Part shown: positions 22,890-27,680 of the stretch, piece after piece
How positions within the stretch are numbered: the stretch's first letter is position 1
How the letters are laid out: every line of letters begins with the position of its first letter
Origin: Solirubrobacterales bacterium
Lineage (GTDB): Bacteria; Actinomycetota; Thermoleophilia; Solirubrobacterales; Solirubrobacteraceae
Assembly: GCA_017354065.1 (NCBI GenBank)
Contig: JAFMRN010000002.1
Span: 1 to 27,680 of the forward strand
Length of the DNA stretch: 27,680 bases
Direction of reading: 5' to 3'
Notes under the pieces: model-generated
Told to the model about the DNA's origin: nothing
Databases searched by the model: none
Seen by the model: only the letters and a program-made list of their open reading frames with translations
Position numbers and translations under genes: made by a program

Positions 22890-22922
22890 AAGCCGGCACT
22901 GGCGCCTCTTATAGAGGTGAGG
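22871..22922 (+). promoter_or_regulatory. Promoter region with repeated TATAGAGG
   Basis: TATAGAGG occurs twice, about 40 bases apart, before the AbiEi/DUF559-like gene; the second copy is part of the dyad CCTCT-TAT-AGAGG. CTATAG, with TTGGCT upstream at suitable spacing, could form a promoter. The pair of copies looks like operator sites, perhaps for the product's own winged-helix domain; that last point is inference. Confidence 0.35.
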
Positions 22923-23807
22923 ATGGGGCAAAAGGATCCATATTTGACCCTTTCGGCCCATGCTGCGCGGCAGGGAGGGTTCGTGACGTACGCGCAGGCG
23001 CGGGCGGCGGGGACCGGACCGAACTGGGTGAAGTTCCAGATCAGGCGTGGGCGGCTGATCCGGATCTACCGGGGTGTGTACGCGGTCGGACACGTGCCGA
23101 CCGAGCCGAAGGCACGCGCGTCGGCGGCGCTGCTGGCGGTGGGGGAGCGGAGTGCACTGTGTGACGGGAGCGCGGGCTCGTTGTATGGCGTATTCAAGCA
23201 TTGGTGGGAGCCGTTTCACGTGATGACGCCGCTGGACAGTCGGCGGTCTGAGCCTGTGGTGCACCGGTGCCAAACGCTGGTGCTGCGGGACGTTTGGCTG
23301 GTTGACGGGCTGCGGGTGACCAGCCCCGCGCGGACCGCGCTGGACCTTGCGGCACGGCTGGAAACCAAGCGGCTGCACGGGGCCGTGGACCACCTGCGGC
23401 TCAGGCACGGGCTCACACGTGCGCAATTAGCGGATGTGCTGGCGCGGAACCCGCGGAACCCGGGTGCGGGCCGGCTAAGAGAAGTGGCGGGGCTGCTGAC
23501 CACGAACCCGACGCGCTCGGAGTTCGAGCGTAAGTGGCCGGCATTTGCACGGCGGTTCGGGATCGAGGGTTATGAGATGAATGGGCAGGTCGCCGGATAT
23601 GAGGTCGACGTGCTGATCGCCGGGCGGGTGATCGTGGAGCTGGACACGATCGCCACGCACCTGCTGAACTTCGAGTCCGATCGCCGGCGGGATGCGGAGA
23701 TCCTGGCGCGCACAGGGATCCCCACGCTGCGTTTCACGTGGGAGACGTTTCGGGGCGAACCCGGCGTGGTTGCCGCCCAGATCGCCCAAGTCGTTTCTAG
23801 AAGCTAA
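22917..23807 (+). CDS. AbiEi-like winged-helix / DUF559 nuclease-fold protein
   Basis: The protein has 296 residues from GTG 22917, or 294 from ATG 22923. The N-terminal ~90 residues (GFVTYAQARAAGTGPNWVKFQIRRGRLIRIYRGVYAV) look like the winged-helix domain of AbiEi-type type IV antitoxins. The C-terminal ~100 residues resemble DUF559/Vsr-like restriction-endonuclease folds: SEFERKWPAF, YEVDVLIAGRVIVELD (the D...ExD core), FESDRRRDAEILARTGIPTLRFTWETF. Such fusions are frequent in high-GC actinobacteria, often without partners; no AbiEii nucleotidyltransferase toxin is adjacent. Codon use is more relaxed than in neighbours, which suggests acquisition. A function in defence or DNA processing is inference. 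Its last 11 bases overlap the convergent secreted protein gene. Confidence 0.75.
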   Translation: MRMGQKDPYLTLSAHAARQGGFVTYAQARAAGTGPNWVKFQIRRGRLIRIYRGVYAVGHVPTEPKARASAALLAVGERSALCDGSAGSLYGVFKHWWEPFHVMTPLDSRRSEPVVHRCQTLVLRDVWLVDGLRVTSPARTALDLAARLETKRLHGAVDHLRLRHGLTRAQLADVLARNPRNPGAGRLREVAGLLTTNPTRSEFERKWPAFARRFGIEGYEMNGQVAGYEVDVLIAGRVIVELDTIATHLLNFESDRRRDAEILARTGIPTLRFTWETFRGEPGVVAAQIAQVVSRS

Positions 23808-24264
23808 AGCCGCCGTGGCACTTGCTGGCCGTGTAGATCTTCCTGACCGGCGGGTTCGTCCAGTACTTGTTCGGCTTGAAGCCGCGGGTCGGGTGGGCGT
23901 CGATCTCCAGCCGGGTGAAGACGCCGTGTGACGGGCGGCTGGCCGTGATCGACGCGGGCACCTTGTAGTACCTGCCGCCGCCGACGGACGGGTAGCCGTC
24001 GTCAAGCCACTCATAGCCATGCGCGACGGCGCTGGCCGAGCCCCAGTGGATCCAGTTCAGCTTGCCCATGCGGGCGCGGGAGTAGGGCTGGCCCTGGGCG
24101 CCGTTGCCGGCCAGGACCCCGTCGCCGTCGACCGAGAGGACGATGCTGGCAGGCCTGGTTTTGGGGGCCTGGCAGAGGCCGCGGCTGACCGGGACAGTGG
24201 TTGCCAGCGCTGAGGCGGGGAGGGCGGCCGCGGTGAACGCCGCCAGGAGTGTCGAGCGGACCAT
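23797..24264 (-). CDS. Secreted protein of unknown function
   Basis: The 155-residue protein has an N-terminal signal peptide (STLLAAFTAAALPASALATT) and no further membrane segment, so it is probably exported. The mature part contains SIVLSVDGDGVLAGNG, MGKLNWIHWGSASAVAHG and WLDDGYPSVGGGRYYKV, with two cysteines (LCQ near the start, KCHGG at the end) that could form one disulphide. The family is not recognised; there is no catalytic signature. It is preceded on the same strand by the efflux permease gene with a 36-base gap, so it may be the last gene of that operon. Confidence 0.7.
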   Translation of the reverse strand: MVRSTLLAAFTAAALPASALATTVPVSRGLCQAPKTRPASIVLSVDGDGVLAGNGAQGQPYSRARMGKLNWIHWGSASAVAHGYEWLDDGYPSVGGGRYYKVPASITASRPSHGVFTRLEIDAHPTRGFKPNKYWTNPPVRKIYTASKCHGGFSF

Positions 24265-24300
24265 TGCGCGATTTTCCGGTATCTGTCGGGGAAACGCAAC

Positions 24301-25518
24301 TCAGGCGCGCAGGGCCTCCGTCGGGCTCAGGCGGGCAGCCTTCATCGCGGGATACAGCCCGGCCAGGGCGCCGATCACGAAGCCGCAGGCCGGCGCGGCG
24401 ATCAGCGCGTAGGAGGGGATCACGAACGGCTCATGCTTGGTGACCGCGTAGACGTCGGTCGCGCCCGCGCCGAGCGCCAGGCCGGCGACACCGCCGATCG
24501 CGGCCAGCAGTGCCGATTCGGCCAGGAACTGTGCCGAGATGTGTCCGCGGGTGGCGCCCAGCGCGCGGCGCAGGCCGATCTCGCCGCGCCGCTCGAGCAC
24601 GCTGATCACCATGATGTTGGCGATGCCGATCGCGCCGACCAACAGCGCGACCGCGCCGAGACCCAGCAACAGGGTCGTGAACTGGCCCTTGGCAGCGGCG
24701 CGCGCCTCGAGCACGTTGGAGGGGCGGTTCACGCTGAGGCCGCTCGGGTCCTGGGGGTTCGCCGTGGCCGGCAGCAGGTTGGCGACGCCGTTCACGGCGT
24801 TCTGGCCCGAGCGGACATAGATCTCTGACGGGGTGTCGGGTTCTCGGAAGTACTTCTCGGCGATCGGCAGCGAGATGAACGCCTGTCCGTCGAGCGTCGA
24901 GTCGAGCGCCACCGGTTTCAAGATGCCGACGACCGTGAACAGGTGCCCTCCGATGTAGACCATGACGTTGCCGTCGGCCTGGTGGAAGTCGAGGTTCTGA
25001 GCGGCCCCGGCGCCGAGCACCACCTCCGGGTAGCGGCTCGCGACGGAACCGAGGAAGTGCCCGGACGCGAGACTCGTGCCGACCACCGCGGGCAGGTTGT
25101 CCGAGGTCGCGTCAACGCCGATCCCGCCGGTCTGCTCGCTCGGGATCAGGGCCGAGCGGTAGACGTTGACGTTCGACACCTGGTAGACGGCGGCCGCCGA
25201 AGACACGTTCCGCATGCCGGCGATCATCGCCAAGGCGGTGTTCGGCAGCGATGCGTTGTTGCCGAGTGCGTCCTGGCTCGGGGCGACTGTCAGCAGGTTG
25301 GTACCGAGCTGATCGATCTCAGACAGCAGGTTGGCCTGGGCGCTGGAGGAGACGCCGACGACGGCGACCATCGCGCCGATCCCGATCGCGATCCCCAGGG
25401 CCGAGAGCGCGGCGCGCAGCTTGCGGGTCGCGAGCCCTTGGAGCGCGACGCCCAGGAGCTCATGGGGTGGGAGCCGCGCGTGGTCGTCGCGGCGCGGTTC
25501 TGAGGCGACGGCGGTCAT
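24301..25518 (-). CDS. ABC transporter permease, MacB/FtsX type
   Basis: The 405-residue permease has the MacB topology: a first transmembrane helix near residues 35-60 (LRAALSALGIAIGIGAMVAVVGV), a large extracytoplasmic domain of ~200 residues (the MacB_PCD region, including NLLTVAPSQDALGNNASLPN), and three C-terminal helices. The FtsX-like stretch is GLGAVALLVGAIGIANIMVISVLERRGEIGLRRALGATRGHI. Such permeases do not move substrate across the membrane themselves but drive periplasmic or extracellular partners. The gene overlaps the upstream ATPase gene by 4 bases (25515-25518), and that gene overlaps the adaptor. The substrate is unknown. Confidence 0.9.
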   Translation of the reverse strand: MTAVASEPRRDDHARLPPHELLGVALQGLATRKLRAALSALGIAIGIGAMVAVVGVSSSAQANLLSEIDQLGTNLLTVAPSQDALGNNASLPNTALAMIAGMRNVSSAAAVYQVSNVNVYRSALIPSEQTGGIGVDATSDNLPAVVGTSLASGHFLGSVASRYPEVVLGAGAAQNLDFHQADGNVMVYIGGHLFTVVGILKPVALDSTLDGQAFISLPIAEKYFREPDTPSEIYVRSGQNAVNGVANLLPATANPQDPSGLSVNRPSNVLEARAAAKGQFTTLLLGLGAVALLVGAIGIANIMVISVLERRGEIGLRRALGATRGHISAQFLAESALLAAIGGVAGLALGAGATDVYAVTKHEPFVIPSYALIAAPACGFVIGALAGLYPAMKAARLSPTEALRA

Positions 25519-26180
25519 GCCGCCTCGTCCTCGATGATCTCGCCGTCACGCATATGCAGGCGGCGCGGGAACGTGTCCGCCACGGCGGCGTCATGCGTGA
25601 TCAGGACCAGGGTCGCGCCGTCAAGACCCAGCCCGTGAAGCAGCTCGAGGACGCCCGCACCGGAGCGGGAGTCGAGGTTGCCGGTCGGCTCATCCGCCAG
25701 CAGGATCGCCGGCTGCTTCGCTACCGCACGGGCGATCGCGACACGCTGGCGCTCACCGCCGGACAGCGTGCGCGGCCGGAAGTCCACGCGGTGTGAGAGC
25801 CCGACGCGGTCCAGGGCGCCGCGGGCTATGCGCCGGCGCTCACGCAGGGGCAAGCCCATGTACAGCATGCCGGTGGCGACGTTGTCCAGCACGGACATCG
25901 TTTCCTGGAGATGGAAGGACTGAAAGACAAAACCGATCCGGTGGGCTCGTAGGCCCGCCAGCGCCGGGTCCGAGGCCTCAGCTATGGCCGTTCCCTCGAT
26001 CTCGACACGGCCGCTGGTGGGGCGCTCGAGGGTTCCGAGGATTGTCAGCATGGTCGTCTTGCCCGATCCGGACGGCCCGACGATCGCGACCTGCTCACCG
26101 TCCGCCACCTGCAGGCTGATACCGCGCAGCGCGCGGACCCCGCCGGCGTACTCCTTGATCACCTCGCTGAGCTCGATCAT
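25515..26180 (-). CDS. ABC transporter ATP-binding protein, LolD/MacB type
   Basis: The 221-residue ATPase subunit powers the neighbouring permease. It has Walker A GPSGSGKTT (about 36-44), a Q-loop in FVFQSFHL, the signature LSGGERQRVAIARA, Walker B with LLADEPTGNLD, and the switch histidine in LITHDAA. The sequence type (ELSEVIKEYAGGVRALRGISL and TGNLDSRSG) is that of LolD/MacB and other exporter ATPases. Overlaps of 4 bases with both neighbours place it in one operon: adaptor, ATPase, permease. Confidence 0.93.
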   Translation of the reverse strand: MIELSEVIKEYAGGVRALRGISLQVADGEQVAIVGPSGSGKTTMLTILGTLERPTSGRVEIEGTAIAEASDPALAGLRAHRIGFVFQSFHLQETMSVLDNVATGMLYMGLPLRERRRIARGALDRVGLSHRVDFRPRTLSGGERQRVAIARAVAKQPAILLADEPTGNLDSRSGAGVLELLHGLGLDGATLVLITHDAAVADTFPRRLHMRDGEIIEDEAA

Positions 26181-27680
26181 CCCTGGGAGTCCGTGACTTG
26201 AAGGCCTGAGTGGATGCCGGAACCGGAGATCTCGACGTCACCGGCCGCGAACAGGCCGGTTGTGACGGGGATCAGCTTGTGCGGCGGGGCCGCCTCCTGA
26301 ACGGCGTAGCCGCCGCCGGTGGTGGCGACCAGCGCCGTAACCGGCACCGACAGGACGTTGTTTGCGCGCTGCTGGGAGAAGTGGACGGAGATCGGCGCCT
26401 TGTCCAGGCCGGCTCCGTGCACCTGCTTGTTCAGCGTGACGGTGACCGGAACCGTCGAACTGGAGCTGCCGGAGCTGCCGCCTGAGCCGCTGTCACCCGA
26501 GCCGCCGCTTCCGCCCGAGCCGCCGCTGCCGGAGCTTCCGCTCTGCGCGACGGAGCTGACGCTGGAGATGGTCCCGGCGACCGTTGAGTTGTCCGGCAGC
26601 TCGACGCTGACAGCCGCGCCGACCTTCGCCTCGCTCTGGTTGGCCGCCGGCAGATCCACGGTGCCGACAAGGCTGGTGGAGCTGGTCTTGAGGATCGGCT
26701 GGGGGGCAGGGCTGTTGCCGGACCCGTTGCTTCCGTTCTTTGACGTGTTGTTCGCGCCGTTTGCCGTGGGGGACTGCTGGGAGCCCGTGCCTTGAGAGCC
26801 GGAACCCTTCTGCGAGCCGGAACCCTTCTGTGAGCCGGAACCCTTCTGCGAGCCGGATCCGCTTTGCGAGCCTGACCCTTGGGAGCCGGAACCCTTTTGC
26901 GAGCCCTGTGCGCCGGAGCCGTGTGACCCCGACGGGTTGTTTTGACCGGAGGGCTTCTGCCCCGATGAGCCCGAGCCTGCTCCGGCCTGACCGGACGGGT
27001 GGCCCTGGGGCTGCTGTGCGGGCACGGTCACCGTCTGGGTGACGGTTGGTGTTGTGGTTGTGCTGTGCGGGTTCGTCCCGGTGGTAGTCGTCGGAGAACC
27101 CTTCGGGTTCGTGCCCGTCTGGGTCGGAGAGCTCCCGGCCGGCGGGGTCCCCTTAGCCGGGGTCGTCGTGCCGCCGCTGGGAAAATCGACGAACTCAGGG
27201 GCGCTGGGCACCCTGTCATAGGCGGTGTTGCTCGGACTGCCCGAGCCCGCCCCGGAGGAGCCGGCGGACCCGACGCTTCCCTCCTGCGTGTCGATCAGCT
27301 GCGGGCCGGGCAGGAACACGATGCGGCCGAGACCGATCCAGCCGGTCTGTGCGAGCCCCTGTGACTTCTGTAGTTCGTCGACCCCGGCCGTGGTTCCGGA
27401 CTGCCAGTGGTCGTTGGCGGTGATCCCGTCCGGGTTGAAACCAAGCGCGATCAGGTCGCGGTTTAGCTGGAGGATGTCCGGTCCGTCAGAGTCGGAGGAC
27501 TTCAGGTCACGGTATGCCGGGAGGGCCCCGTCCATCAGCAGCACGGGCTTGTTGTCGATGTCATACAGCGGCTTGCCCGGCTGGACCACGCTCCCGACGG
27601 CCGGCATCCAGGTGACGGTCCCCGACAGGCGGTTGTAGACGGTGCGGGGGTGGGCGTAGCCGAGGGTGCCGGACTCGGTG
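26177..27680 (-). CDS. Efflux adaptor with peptidoglycan-binding-like domain and low-complexity region (partial)
   Basis: The frame is open to the window edge, so the N-terminus is missing; the internal ATG at 27607 is not the start, since homologous sequence (ESGTLGYAHPRTVYNRLSGT) continues beyond it. About 500 residues are visible. The first part (TVTWMPAVGSVVQPGKPLYDID) is a barrel-sandwich region of membrane fusion proteins. A peptidoglycan-binding-like segment follows (ILQLNRDLIALGFNPDG...WQSGTTAGVDELQKSQGL). Next comes a long Gly/Ser/Thr/Gln stretch with GSGSQK repeats, then a beta-barrel region (STSLVGTVDLPAAN, VGAAVSVELPDNSTVAGTISSV) and a C-terminal segment. It probably links the MacB-like permease to the cell wall. 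The gene overlaps the ATPase gene by 4 bases. Confidence 0.85.
   Translation of the reverse strand, partial: TESGTLGYAHPRTVYNRLSGTVTWMPAVGSVVQPGKPLYDIDNKPVLLMDGALPAYRDLKSSDSDGPDILQLNRDLIALGFNPDGITANDHWQSGTTAGVDELQKSQGLAQTGWIGLGRIVFLPGPQLIDTQEGSVGSAGSSGAGSGSPSNTAYDRVPSAPEFVDFPSGGTTTPAKGTPPAGSSPTQTGTNPKGSPTTTTGTNPHSTTTTPTVTQTVTVPAQQPQGHPSGQAGAGSGSSGQKPSGQNNPSGSHGSGAQGSQKGSGSQGSGSQSGSGSQKGSGSQKGSGSQKGSGSQGTGSQQSPTANGANNTSKNGSNGSGNSPAPQPILKTSSTSLVGTVDLPAANQSEAKVGAAVSVELPDNSTVAGTISSVSSVAQSGSSGSGGSGGSGGSGDSGSGGSSGSSSSTVPVTVTLNKQVHGAGLDKAPISVHFSQQRANNVLSVPVTALVATTGGGYAVQEAAPPHKLIPVTTGLFAAGDVEISGSGIHSGLQVTDSQG
26796..26900. repeat. 18-bp tandem repeats encoding GSGSQK
   Basis: Six consecutive copies of an 18-bp unit (GAGCCGGAACCCTTCTGC on the plus strand) lie within the efflux adaptor gene. 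Units 1-3 are nearly identical, unit 4 is diverged (26850-26867), unit 5 has lost 3 bases (26868-26882) and unit 6 is again close. All changes keep the reading frame. Copy number is likely to vary between strains. Confidence 0.85.

Noticed and set aside
26796..26900. CRISPR-like direct repeats
   Set aside because: The units are contiguous without spacers, in frame within a coding gene, and encode a Gly/Ser linker.

Overview
This window is GC-rich (roughly two thirds G+C by eye), densely packed and non-pathogen-like. Gene content points to an actinobacterium, most likely the Thermoleophilia/Solirubrobacterales side. The supporting features are a mycobacterium-like tmRNA tag (ADSH...), a GpgS-type glucosyl-3-phosphoglycerate synthase, a fused two-domain AcrA1-like SDR, an Uup-like actinobacterial ABC-F, OmpA-domain proteins in a lineage with no classical outer membrane, and many GTG starts with 1-4 base gene overlaps. 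The taxonomic placement is inference.

Layout. (1) 1-937: end of bioF overlapping bioD (biotin synthesis). (2) 938-3901: a strongly structured non-coding stretch, then a retron-type reverse transcriptase (YADD catalytic box), whose stop overlaps the start of an ABC-F ATPase. This is the most intriguing locus: a probable retron with no recognisable dedicated effector, translationally coupled to what looks like a housekeeping ribosome-associated ATPase. (3) 3881-6390, minus strand: hexapeptide acyltransferase, SpoU/TrmH RNA methyltransferase, an OmpA-domain secreted protein and a coupled lipoprotein. (4) 6391-7081, 691 bases without a protein gene: a terminator hairpin, the tmRNA gene (minus strand) with its candidate promoter, then a 198-bp segment bounded by near-perfect 20-bp inverted repeats. 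(5) 7082-10865: an MFS transporter converging on an efeB-efeO pair (Dyp-type peroxidase and imelysin-like lipoprotein; no efeU permease is present). (6) 11019-15975: a secreted phosphoesterase with a PASTA-like domain and Lys/Thr tail, a membrane-anchored unknown, and two alpha/beta hydrolases. (7) 15920-20696, minus strand: GpgS, an MBL-fold hydrolase, the fused SDR/fatty acyl-CoA reductase, a small membrane protein and an alpha/beta hydrolase. (8) 20731-22659: a second ABC-F protein, probably leaderless. (9) 22660-23807: a short stretch of relaxed codon use with a doubtful small membrane ORF and an AbiEi/DUF559-like protein. (10) 23797-27680, minus strand: a secreted unknown and a MacB/LolD-like ABC efflux operon (adaptor, ATPase, permease, each overlapping by 4 bases), whose adaptor runs off the right edge.

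Most genes are ordinary chromosomal functions. The parts worth a second look are the retron region (938-2174), the inverted-repeat-bounded segment beside the tmRNA (6883-7080), and the AbiEi/DUF559 patch. No tRNA, rRNA, CRISPR array, insertion sequence or phage gene was recognised.
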